A stretch of DNA of 64,000 bases from Bemisia tabaci (taxonomy: Eukaryota; Arthropoda; Insecta; Hemiptera; Aleyrodidae), in contig NC_092794.1 of assembly GCF_918797505.1 (NCBI RefSeq), positions 68,237,345 through 68,301,344 on the forward strand. The letters are read 5' to 3'. Of the stretch, positions 9,799 to 21,049 are shown one piece after another. The position numbers and the translations under genes were made by a program. The notes below the pieces were generated by a model that searched no databases, was not told where the DNA came from, and saw only the letters and a list, made by a program, of their open reading frames with translations. Numbering within the stretch: position 1 is the first letter of the stretch; each line of letters opens with the position of its first letter.

Positions 9799-12660
9799 GT
9801 TATTCTTTCAAGAAGCTTTTTTCATTGATCTCTCTATATACTCCCTTAGTAATTTTCTGATGATTCTTTAGCTGTCTCCAAGGTTTTGTTACAATGGTAA
9901 GAGCCTTTTAATGTACGCTTTTTGTAGCTTTTATAATTATAAAGTTGCTTCTGTTCTCTGTTGATTCGGCTACTGCACCAAACTTTAACTCCATTCATCA
10001 AAGTCCTTCCCCCCCCCCCCCCCCCCCACTAGTCAATTGTAAAAACATAGAAACAAGTTGTGCTCAATGGTAGGTCAACATCAAGCCTCAGTGAGAGATG
10101 TGTTGGCCAAACTTCGTGTGGTTTTGTGTGTGAAGGTGTGTGCGAGTGTCTAATGATGCCCAAAATGAATCAATTACTATATGATTAATGGGTCAGTGGC
10201 ATCCACTTTGATTACTTAATTTTTTGAAAGCACAGAGTGAAGCATCACAGTGAGTTTTTTGAGCATCAGGGAATTTTTTTTAGATTCTTTTAACCCTAAA
10301 TGGCGAAAAAAAACCCATCCTGAAAATGCTGTTAGTGAGACCGGCTTGAAACTATTTTTTTGGCGGGCTCTGGTGATGTAGCCAGGCAAGAGAAACAGCA
10401 TTTGCTGATTGGTTGAACTTAGCATTATGTGTTGCCTTATCACGCCAACTCGACTGTCAGCTTTTGATTAGTCGGATCTCCTCCCCTCAGAAATGATTTT
10501 ATGTATTAACTTTTTAAGGGATCTGCCGTTTTCTTCACGAAACTTGAACTTATGTTTGAAGAAATGTCCCACACATCCACTCAATGTCCACTACATCCTC
10601 GCAAAAATTCCTTGCCACTGCCCCACTTAAAACTTAATGTAGTGAAGTACCATCAAGCTTCTCGTTATTCCGATCATGTCAGTAAGTTTGTTGTATCCTA
10701 CAGGCTGGGAAGAAACAAGCACTGTTTTAAGTTGTAGTCCTATGGTCTGCTCAGTACTGAGTTGCTTCCAACTTATCTTGCATCAAAAGAAATTTTCTTC
10801 TCAAGTTCTTACCCTCTTGACAGCCTGTTATATAACTAATATTCTTCGGTGTACTTTCTGTGTGAATCATTGCTAGTACATATTTCTTCTCATCTATTTC
10901 TACTGCCCGCATCAATCAAAGAGTGCATTAATTTAAGTCTTGCAACAGTATTTTCTGCTGTTCATCTCTTTTTTTTGCTCTTGCATCTCAAATTATACTT
11001 TTTGAAAGCATGTGATTCAAACCTTGATCTTATATATCCTGTATTGATGTCTTTGGTGGCAGCTAATCTGTTCAAATGGCGTTTACCAAAATCCTTGAAT
11101 TCTCTTCCGTAAGGGAGAAGAGTATGTTTTTGTGATTTATAGTTTACATTAAAAGAAACATCCACAGTGACCTTTTTCACCCCTTAGGACTAAAATTCAG
11201 CAGCATGCTAATGTGTTAGAGCTATTAAGTATCATGACTATCACCCACCTTTAACCTTCAACACACCTTAAACTTGCCCATGAAGCTTCACAGTTGAAAC
11301 GGAATAAGTAAAGTGTAGGAATAACTAAATTTGATAGAAAGCAACAGAAAGTTTAGGTCATTAAACTCTGTTTCGGTGACTTTTTTACAACTGAGCAAGT
11401 AACTAATTTATCAAAATCTGCTAAAATTTTTTTTAAAAAAGGAGGTTATGGAGAGTATTCGGGTATGAGAAAACAAACAAATCATAAAATTACTGTACTA
11501 AATCATGTAAAGTTGATCGAATTGCTCAGGCAGTTGAACCGACAGAATTTTGTAATTTCATAAAACATGGAATGTTTTTGCTTAAGGTGGTGTTCTGCAA
11601 GGTATAGCTGTTGTAATGATTGGCAGGTCTACCATCTAATTTTTTTTCTCCCAGGACGACAAAAAGAAGAAAGAGAAGAGAGAAATTTCAGGCTACGATT
11701 AACAGAACACTTTTAACCATTGCCTGAACCTGACCAAAACTTAAAATTCCGTGGAATAAGACAGTGTGACTAAACAATTATCTGCTCTCTTACGCATAAG
11801 AATACTGTTTGCTATTTATCAGCTGTAGCAACAAGTTTTCCAAAGCATTTAAGGAGCTTTGTAGCATGCATTAAGCCAGTTTGGCCTGTAAATATACTTG
11901 TGTATGGCATCATGATGAGAATTTCAATGGTTTATCATCACTCTGAGCTAATATTGTAGTACAGAACTAAAACTTCGAAGGTGGAATCTCCCCACTGAGA
12001 AGAAGGGCTATCCCTTTCTGCGAAGTGCTAGAATAACCTTGCTGTAAAATTTAAAGTGAATGGCACTCGGTACATTGCAATAAGAATAAAAAAATGTGTA
12101 GTTGAACTAAAAAACGTAACATTAGGTTCTGCTCCATAAGGCCTTTTTGTATTTTCCATTTTTCATGTTGAGCTAAAATAGTAATTTGTAGGGTCACAAG
12201 TGAAAATAAAAGGTAGAGACTTCCGTATAGGTTTTTTCATCGTAGACGATTTATAGTTCCTAGTGTGGCTCTCATTTCGTAGTCATCAAGGCTATGCTTG
12301 GTCTAAGGCCTTTTTTATTTGTTTTTTAGAATGAATCCAGCTAATGGTAACATCGATGATAATTTTTTTAATTGGTTGAAGGACTTTTGTTTATGCTTTT
12401 CTCTGTTTTTGGCTCAGAAAGCAATTCTTAATTCTTTGTAATTTAATATTAAAAATTAATGAGATATTTTGCTTGTTTTTCAGGATGGACCGGTGTGGCT
12501 CTGGCTGCAGCTGGGATGACAACAAATGTTCCTTTTGATTAAATTTTTAAAGAAGTATTAATTTTCAAATTCCTCCTACGATAACTCAGTTGAAGATGAA
12601 AAGAAAAGTAAGGAAAGCTTATTGTATTAAACTGTAAATACAAAATCCCCATCTTAATTT
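9799..12660 (+). other. cyclin G 3' UTR / 3' flank with candidate alternative last exons
   Basis: No independent gene was recognised. Two strong acceptors occur. TTTTTTTCTCCCAG before 11655, in the incoming phase, opens a basic tail RTTKRRKRREKFQATINRT that stops near 11728. TTTTCAG before 12484 gives RMDRCGSGCSWDDNKCSF with a stop at 12536-12538. AATAAA motifs near 12075 and 12207 could be polyadenylation signals. Which parts are 3' UTR and which intergenic needs transcript data. Confidence 0.4.
10006..10028 (+). repeat. poly(C) tract
   Basis: An uninterrupted run of more than 15 C bases lies in A/T-rich DNA just downstream of the presumed cyclin G stop. Confidence 0.9.
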
Positions 12661-12664
12661 ATTA

Positions 12665-12695
<31 letters not shown>

Positions 12696-15600
12696 ATTTA
12701 TTTCTTTGTTTAGTTGCTCTGAACTCAAATTATTTATTTCTCTTTCATCATATACTCATTTCATATACGTCTATTTATAACATGTGTCAATTTTTCAATA
12801 TAGATGTATATTCTATTACTGGATATTTTTTTTTCTTAGGTATGTTCTTTTCTTTTCTTTTCTTTTAATTTTCTTTTTATTTTTTTAACTTGAATATGAA
12901 AACGAAGGCATCAAGTGAATATTATTATGAATATTTCTAAATAATTTATAATTTTAAAGTTCGTGATTCATCAAAAATTTTAAATTTTATCCATTTCGCT
13001 GTGAATTTGTCTAGTTATAAGTCTTAGCAATGTAAAATTTATTTAAATGAAGATTTTGCAATGTTTTTGAAGCGGCATAATTTGAGATAGGTGTATAATC
13101 AATTTTATGTGTACAAATTACCTTAAATTATGTAAATTATCGAATCGTGCTTATTAAGATGATACATTTTACTGTTCGATTCCTTTGCTTTGACTTTAAA
13201 TCTCTGTTATCCCAAAAAGTGTCGCTCTCCTGTCTGGAGGCTCCAGAATTTCAGTTATTTCTTGTTAAATTTTTTCAAATTCTATCTGCTGTAAATCTAG
13301 TGAGCAAAGCTCTGCCAAAAAATTTCCAAGTCTAAGGAGCACTTAGGCATGTATATATCTATGTGAAAATTTGACAAGCTTTTAAATCTTGGAAATGGAT
13401 AAATGTGACGGTTTCTAAAAATACATTTGAGGTCAAAATGTGTTAGACTCGGAAGATAAACGTTTTTTGTCAACATTAACAGGCCATTCTGTCAAATCCG
13501 TGAATTAAAACGTTTCAAATCTTTTTGAAAGTAAATAAGTCTATTGCTTTCAGCATGATTTGCTAAAATTTTAAGAAAAGGAAAATCGTCAGCCTTATTT
13601 CAATATGAATGAATTATTGAATTGTTTCTTAGCCGTATCTTAAGGTTCACAAGTCTTGAACATTATTTCAGCCAGTAGTGAATCATAATCTGAAAGCAAT
13701 CTTGGCCATAATTCACTCTAGAGCATTTTGCCGTGCCGAACAGTGAATGGAACAGCTTCACCACAAATTCGGCGATTCTGTGAGTTGGTGTGGACGGTGC
13801 GGGGTACAGAACAAGCATGTGTTGTGCGGTGTGGCAGAGCTAGCTCTAAAGACTGTTTTTAAATCCTGAGCCAAAAAAAACTTGGCTCCACTAGGGCAGT
13901 AGTGTAGGGTAGATTAGCGCCTATGCACTGTGAAGCGGGAGTTATGCATGAAAAAATTAAGCAGTCCACACTGCTTGAACATACGCCTGTATGCTTGTTT
14001 ACTGTGAAGCGCGGCAATTTGCTCTAGTCTGGATTTAGCTTTGGATGAAGCACTTATCGTCAGTGTCAGAAATCATCATGTTCAAATATTCTTGTTTTTC
14101 AAGTAGGACATTTTCTCATCAGTAGCTGCCCAAGGAGGAACAAAATGAATGTTTGTGAAATGAAATTTGAATCAATTTTACTGGTCTTAAATCGAATTTA
14201 AAGATCTCCAAATCCTTCATGTTCTGCATTGTAAATTGGCATATTACCAGCATCACTATTCTGTTCCCTGCATCTTCAATTTTCTTTTATCTCATTTTTT
14301 ACTTTTGACCACTGTGAATTTTACCATACTGTTGGTATCATATCCCGAGCGGTCATTGATTCAAATAAGGTTGAGGATTAATGGTTATGATGATTTAAAA
14401 AACTACAATAGATTTAAAGTTAGATCTATGTTTTAAATACTACAGTAATATTACTGGCACTCTTGAATTCAATGTAACTCAAGAATTTGTTTTGTTTGTT
14501 TCCGTTTCTTATTTTTTGTCTACCTGCTTTCGACAATTTTGGCAAGATGACCAGTTAGTGTCTAAATTGTATTGCTATGATCTCAATGGGCAAATCTTGG
14601 TGGAAACATTTGCGTTTTTAGAAACTGAATCTGTACCCAAGCTGCATCAATCGCATTTGCATGTTTTTGATGTAATTTATTCTCATCAATCTCTAGACCA
14701 TGAATGGCATGAACCATCATCAGTGCAACATTGAGAAATCATTCATGGGAAAAATTTTTAATACCAAGGTTAAATCTGTCGTAAAAAGCTCTCGTGAAGG
14801 AATATAGGTTGTCTCTTAGCCTTTACTTTCTCGTGTAAAGCCAGGTTTTGGGACCATTAAACTTTGAAAGGTTGTTGGATACTATATGATTTCCCAGAAA
14901 CCAATAAGCACACTAAGAATCGTCTCTTAACTCGTGTATTTATTTACAAATTTTCTTGGAATCTTGATTTCCAACTGTAGTATTTGTGATCTTGTCTTTT
15001 AATGGACGCTTAATGTTTAATACCGTCTCTGACCATTCATTGTAATGTATGACAACTGACACTCAGGCTTTAATTCTGCAGCGCACCAATAGCTCCCCAG
15101 TTGTGTATTTCAAATTCTATTACTCCAAGGAACCTAACAGGTATCCCTGTATCCGTAGATGTTTTTCTCTTCTATTCTCTGTTTGTATTTTTATTTTATT
15201 TTTTTTTATCTTGCATCAGTAGATATCGGTTACTTTTTAAATTCTCTGTCTGCAGCCTTATCTATTTACTGTACAAGACAAGTCAGAGAGCCAAAAATCT
15301 TCTCATGGACTTCCTTTCGTCCTTCTTTATGTTTTTTTCTATTTTCTGGAAACCTTAAGCAACCAAAAACTTACATACTTTTCAAAAAATTATCTTTTCA
15401 CTTGCCCATTAGTTTTTACTGATTGGTATTCATCTTATATTTATTTATTTATGTAGTTATCTTTTCATTGATTTATCTATCTGTTTATTATTTTAAAGTA
15501 TTTTAACTCTTTTGTTAAATTTTTCCAAATCTTTTATTTCCTAAATCACCCAAATTAGTTTTCGGATCAAATATTTCTTACCTTTGCCATCTTTACACTA

Positions 15601-16300
15601 TTTTTTTCTACTGAAGCCCCAAATGCATTTGCTTCTATTTATATAATTTGTCATAATGAAGGAAATTTTCTACTGAATTATGTCAGCCAAAGCATTTTTA
15701 TCTTCAATCAAATGCCCTATCCCTTGGTTTGTTTTCATTTTTCATTTCATTTATTTTATTTATTTTTTTTTTAAAGAAAAAAAAATGTGTTACTTTTTTT
15801 GAGAAGAGAGTATTTATTTATCCAATTTTTTATAAACCCATCAAAAATATTATATTATTTATATGTAAATTATCTTCAACCCTTCTTTTCTTTGAAGTCA
15901 CCTATTTGTATGAATATAGAATGTTCGTATTTTAACTATTGTATAAAATCATTTTTTAATAGTAGGAATCAATTTAATTTTTTTCTCCTCATTTTATACC
16001 AATGATAAAAATTTATTTTAAAATTATCGTAGTTCATATTAAAATTTCAGTTATAAGATCAACTACTTCTATCATTTAGTGTAGAAACTTAATCATTAAT
16101 TGCTGAATTGAATTAGTATCTTGATCACACTCAAATGAACATTACATCCTTGTCGCAATGTACCTTACCCCGTGTATTTTATAAGATAAATAAAACCAAT
16201 TTTTGTAATTTTTTTTATCTCTTGATTTTTCACTCTTTATTTTCCTTTGATTAATTAATTTAGTATCTTCTATGTCATTAAACTTTCCATTGAATAAGTA
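12660..16300. other. A/T- and T-rich low-complexity flank
   Basis: This stretch is dominated by TTATTTATT and TTTTC runs (for example 12660-12710, 12847-12870, 15720-15790). Open frames here translate to Phe/Leu/Tyr-rich sequence typical of T-rich DNA, so I do not call genes. I see no repeat family. Confidence 0.6.
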
Positions 16301-16967
16301 ATTACATTAATGTCTTTTCATGATGACTGCTGTGAGAATAGCTAATGATTGACATAAGTGTAAATTATGTGAAAAACCTAGTTGCTTATTCAATGCTATG
16401 GTTACAATCAGACAAGAATTGATATGCATCTCATTCTTTGGCCATCTAAGTTGACTCCTGATCAGTAGAATTCCAATCGGTGTGATAGGGAACCAGCCAA
16501 TCAAAAATAAAAATTAACTTATCAAATATTACTATTACTGGAAAATATGGTGGATTGCTATCCAATTATTTGGGCCCAAAAGATTAGCAAAAGTATCAGA
16601 CAAAATAGAAGTTATGGTGGTTTGCGAAGTCTAGCCCCAGAACAGCCTTTTTAAAATTTAAACTGGGCACAAAATTGTTGAACAATAATCCCATCTTGAG
16701 CCCGAATCTATTGGGCAAGTCCCGTAGGTAGTTGCTTAGACTGCCATGACAGCAAAGAGAGCAGTACCTAAGTGCTAAAATGAAGTTTTAAGAAAGTGGG
16801 CCCAGAGGTGTCTGAGCAGAAAATTTATCGGAAGAAGCCTCTGTTATTTGCTAAATTGCCACTAATCATCCGAAAGACTCTTCGAAATCGTTCGAATGAT
16901 TAAAAATTGACTGGTCTTATTTCACATACATAAAAAGGATGTCATTCATTTTCATGTCAGGCTAGTG

Positions 16968-17132
16968 TTAGGCAAAACAGCCGTAAGTGCTATCTTCAGC
17001 ATGCTTTCATGGCGCGACAGACAGATTTTCAGATTAGAAATTGACAGAAGAGGGCTGCACTGTACTTCAAAGCACTTCTTCTTTTATTGGCTCTCTGGAG
17101 GAATAATGTCACTTACTGCTGTTTTGCCTAAA
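16968..17132. mobile_element. small MITE with ~22-bp terminal inverted repeats
   Basis: The left end TTAGGCAAAACAGCCGTAAG is repeated inverted at the right end (CACTTACTGCTGTTTTGCC, then TAA), with one mismatch. The element is about 165 bp with no reading frame of interest. Confidence 0.75.
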
Positions 17133-17310
17133 ACTAAGTCATTTTTTTTGCGTACTTACGGTCTTCTCGTAAATAAAATTCAACACTTACTGCTTCCTTC
17201 GCTCCAACAACAGTAGAGGCGAAAAATTTCAGAAGGAAGAAGTAGACAGTAGAAAAGCTTTAAGAATTTCTCATTTAGGTAATGAAAGTACTGAAACGCT
17301 GACAAACTAG

Positions 17311-17953
17311 TGTTTTTGACCCCTTGGTTCGAGAGTTCATTGAACGCGCGTTTTTCGCCGAACGCTGGTTCCAGCGGACTCGTGGAGCTTTTTGGACCTA
17401 AAAATCGGACTCAGTGGATCATTTCCAAGAAGATAAGCTTGGTTTCAGCCCGATCGGAGAACTTTCGATTTTGACCCTAAAAAGATAGTCCATTTAACCC
17501 CTGTCAATTTTCCTCAATTTTGGGGAGGAAAAAAAATTTCAAGATTAATGTCGAATCCTACGTAGTTTGAGGCGTAGAATCGATTGTGCATGGTCCCGAG
17601 GCTCGGCGAAGCTCTCTGAGCCGAGTATCGCTGAAAAACGAGTGTTTTTGACCCCTTGGTTCGAGAGTTCATTGAACGCGCGTTTTTCGCCGAACGCTGG
17701 TTCCAGCGGACTCGTGGAGCTTTTAGGACCTAAAAATCGGACTCAGTGGATCATTTCCAAGAAGATAAGCTTGATTTCAGCCCGATCGGAGAACTTTCGA
17801 TTTTGACCCGAAAAAGTTAGTCCATGTAACCCCTGTCGATTTTTCTCGATTTTGGGGAGGAAAAAAAAATTCAAGATTAATGTCGAATCCTACGTAGTTT
17901 GAGGCGTAGAATCGATTGCACGTGGTCCCGAGGCTCGGCGAAGCTCTCTGAGC
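17311..17953 (+). repeat. 332-bp tandem repeat, two copies
   Basis: The block beginning TGTTTTTGACCCCTTGGTTC at 17311 recurs at 17643 and runs to AAGCTCTCTGAGC in both. A handful of substitutions separate the copies, so this duplication is older than the ones at 1.5 and 47.8 kb. Diverged pieces of the same family recur inverted at 17965-18050 and direct at 18985-19085. Confidence 0.85.
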
Positions 17954-18119
17954 TAGGCTTTACATGGTCTGTCCTTTGAGGGTCAAAATCGAAAGCGCTC
18001 CGATGGGACTGAAACCAAGCTAGTCCTCTTCGAAATGATCCGTCGATCCTGGTAAAAATTGGCGATAGGAGCTGCGTTTCAAAATTCCATTGGAGTCCTT
18101 ATATCCGACTAAAGAAGGA

Positions 18120-18960
18120 GTGAAAATCATATAGCTGGCTGTAGAAAGCGCAGCAAATCATATAGCCGGGCTATACGAAGCCATAAAAAAAAATACAGTC
18201 GGGCTATAGTTCTTATCGCCGAGCTTTACACTTTATCGCCATTGGCTTTAAAAGGCTATAAGAAGTTGTGTAGAAATTCGTGTGCTTTGGAAATCATTAA
18301 GTTTGATACGGGAACTACCTTAATATTGACAAAACACACATTATATTTTCCTTTAGAACATATTTTTTTTTCATCAATTAAAATGAGAATAATCCATACA
18401 GAGTGTGCAAACATTGCAAAATCATGAGTTGAAAACGTTGACTCCACGAGATTAAATATTTAAGCCTAACACAAAGCGGAGCGGCGACGCACTGGCGCCT
18501 ACAAACCTAACAGGGATACTTCACGCATTGCGCAATGCGTGAAGTATCCCTGTTAGGTTTGTAGGCGCCAATGCGCGTTTTGCGCTCTCTGCTCGCCCGC
18601 CACGCCGCAGCGTGCCACGCGGCGTCTGAAGCAACTATTTCACACCAGAGGTATTGCACAGTATCGTAAGAAATTGAAGGCGCTCCAACATATTAAGAAT
18701 GACAGGCATCCTTCAAAAGTACGGAGCTTTCCTCCCAAAATAAATCAAGATACTACGGCACAAAAAGATAGCGGTATAGTCCAAAAACTAACTAAGTCCT
18801 AGTATCCGTATTTAGTAACGTTTAGCATAAACTTTATCGTCTGGCTGTTGCTTAACCGCCATCGGCTATAAAAGGCTATAAGAAATTGTACAATCGGCTA
18901 CAGAAGCTATTGGAAATCTTACAGCCGACTTTAGGTCTATGGTATTTTGGAACACTGATT
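18120..18960. repeat. dispersed repeat rich in TATAGCCG / GGCTATAAGAA motifs
   Basis: Segments 18120-18260 and 18840-18960 share GGCTATAAGAA, AGCCGACTT-like and ATAGCCGGGCTATA blocks, with the 18.33-18.64 kb palindromic element lying between them. This is probably one older repeat interrupted by a younger insertion. Confidence 0.5.
18328..18640. mobile_element. foldback element with a perfect zero-loop hairpin
   Basis: The left flank (CACACATTATATTTTCCTTT) and the AAGCGGAGCGGCG block match the left half of the complete element at 36376-36805; the right half here is missing. At its heart, 18493-18570 is a perfect 78-bp palindrome with no spacer, centred between 18531 and 18532, starting TGGCGCCTACAAACCTAAC. 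Confidence 0.85.
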
Positions 18961-19268
18961 CTACTGCCAATTTTTACCAGAGGAGTTCGATTTTCAGGTC
19001 GAAAAAGCTCCTACCGAGCGGATCGATCGAACCAGCTCAATCGGAGAACTTTCGATTTTGATCCTAAGAAGTTAGTCCATGGTACCTAACTAACACGCGA
19101 ACATCATTCGATCAAAAGTAAGTTGGTCGAAGTTAAGTACTCTGTTCGGAAATCATTTTTTGAGCATTTTCCGGGAAAGGAACCTGTCTCACACAATTTT
19201 TTCCGTTGGAAACATCACAGGAGGCTACAAAATTCTGAATGCTTGGGTGCGGCAAGAAGACAAATCGA

Positions 19269-19851
19269 GGCATATTGACGGTGTGAGTCGGCAATCACAT
19301 AACTCGGTTTGCGACGTCGCACTATGGTCCAGAACTCAAGAATAGGAAGAAATAAGTTGTATAATGACTGAGAGATCACGAAAGTTTCGTAACCTGTGTT
19401 TTTTTGAGTCGCTAATTTCTAATTTGAAGTCATATTGTCAAGATTTTAACACCCTGACCTAGTAATGTGGGACAGTTTATGGCACGCTGCGGCGCGGCGT
19501 GCTGCCAGCTCGATATGCACATTGGCGCCTACAAACCTAAAGGGATACTTCAAGCATTGCGCAATGCGTGAAGTAGCCTTTTAGGTTTGTAGGCGTCAGT
19601 GCGCGTTTCGCGCTGGCAGCACGCCGTCGCAGACTTCCTGTCATACTTTATTTTTTAAACGGAAAAATACTCAATGGCAATTCTCTAAAAATGTCGTGAT
19701 TTTTTTTCTGTATGCGAAGAAAATTCTGCAAAAACTTCAAGAAATGATGTAAATTTGTTTTTCTTGAAAAAAATAACACAAAGACGGAAATTTTCAGACA
19801 CCGCAAACGAGTTATGCGATTGCCGACTTACACCGTCGATATGCATCATCG
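19269..19851. mobile_element. TIR element (~580 bp) carrying a nested hairpin
   Basis: The left end around 19269-19320 (GACGGTGTGAGTCGGCAATC, then ACATAACTCGGTTTGCG) is repeated inverted at 19800-19851 (CGCAAACGAGTTATGCGATT, then GCCGACTTACACCGTC). A hairpin of the TGGCGCC family lies inside at about 19490-19625. There is no transposase-like frame. Confidence 0.75.
19490..19625. mobile_element. TGGCGCC hairpin family, second copy
   Basis: A near-perfect palindrome built on GGCGCCTACAAACCTAA and its inverse TTAGGTTTGTAGGCG, around the same ATTGCGCAAT centre as 18493-18570, flanked by GC-rich repeats (TGGCAGCACGCCG). Confidence 0.8.
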
Positions 19852-20264
19852 GGCGACTTTCAGATGGGTTCTGGATGAATTGAAAAATAAAAGATGCTAC
19901 AAGTGTAAATGAACTTTAAACTAATTCTGAGAAGGGGAGCTCAATATTTTTTTTAAAAAATTAGGATCTATACCTACCCGAAAGCCAAGTTTCATCTGAA
20001 GTAATGAAAGCTTATATCTCATTCAAAATCCTTCCTTGCCTCTCTGCAAAACACCGAGAGAAAAATGTGAGTCATATTCTAAACCACAAGTGAGTACGGT
20101 GTTCTGGATCGACTGTGCTATTCGGTTCATGACAATCTCGGTTGCAGTTCCTAGAACCGAAGAATTCAGGCGAACACTGTACATACGGTTCATAAGACGG
20201 AAATTTTTTATATCAGTGTATATACTATCTTTTGATTAAAAGGAATGGAAACGTGTAAAATTAT

Positions 20265-20499
20265 CAACCCAGAAACGTTGTTAATGGTAATATATTTATT
20301 TCCAATCAAAATTGAACTAAGAATTTAACAAAAAAGAAAACCTCAAGATTCCGTACAGAGACTTACAAAATCTTAATAGGAAGAGGGTAAAATGTACAAA
20401 ATAGATTAGTTACACAAACAGTCTTAAAGAGAGAAAAAAAAGAATAGGAGGCAGATGTTTCATCGCGAAAAAAATCCGCGCTTGAAATCTGCCTGTGAA
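20265..20499 (-). other. 3' UTR and polyadenylation signal of the - strand gene
   Basis: On the - strand an AATAAA (plus-strand TTTATT at 20295-20300) lies about 200 bp after the stop codon. The transcript would end around 20265-20285. This supports 20500-20720 as the true last coding exon. Confidence 0.6.
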
Positions 20500-20720
20500 T
20501 TATTTTCTGCTCTTGCTACTGAGGTCGGCAGGCTTGTAAGCAGATGGTGAAGAGACGATAGGCAACGGGATTCGAATATAGTGAGAGGAAGTGGGAAGGC
20601 CTCTGTGGTCCAGACTGAAGAGTACGCTATTATTTGACGGGGATGCATACAGCATGCCCTGTGAAGTCGGATACAAAAGTCCTGAGGAGCTCACTGCAAA
20701 AGTTTCATCACCAGCGCCAC
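20500..20720 (-). CDS. last coding exon of a large - strand gene, product not recognised
   Basis: The acceptor on the - strand is TTCTTTTTCTCAG, next to 20720. The first two bases (GT) complete a Ser codon with the single A left by the exon at 33200. It reads GGAGDETFAVSSSGLLYPTS, then QGMLYASPSNNSVLFSLDH, then SSHYIRIPLPIVSSPSAYK, and ends SSKSRK with TAA at 20500-20502. It is Ser/Tyr/Pro-rich, with no membrane segment and no domain I know. The style (a low-complexity polar tail ending a gene with 10-kb introns) is typical of transcription factors or signalling adaptors, but that is inference. The three-exon frame agreement is the main evidence that this is real. Confidence 0.8.
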
Positions 20721-21049
20721 CTGAGAAAAAGAAGTCAAAAATTATAAATGTGTTTCGTGTTCGAGTATCTTAGAACTTTCGCGCAAACTTTGAGCAGCAT
20801 CGTCGTGGCGATGAAGAGAGTATACTGGCACCGCACCTGACCCCATCCCAATATCCCTTCTCAAAAATTTCGATGGATTCATATTATACTCAAGCAGCTT
20901 CTTTCTAAAGGAAAGAAATTGCTATGAAGTCTCAGTTGTTGCTTGGGAAATATTGCCAAGTAGAAAACTGAAATCCTGATTGTACATTTTTCCTATCCAC
21001 TTTTAAGATAATTGCAAATAATTTTCTCGTCCAGAACAAAACTAGAGGT

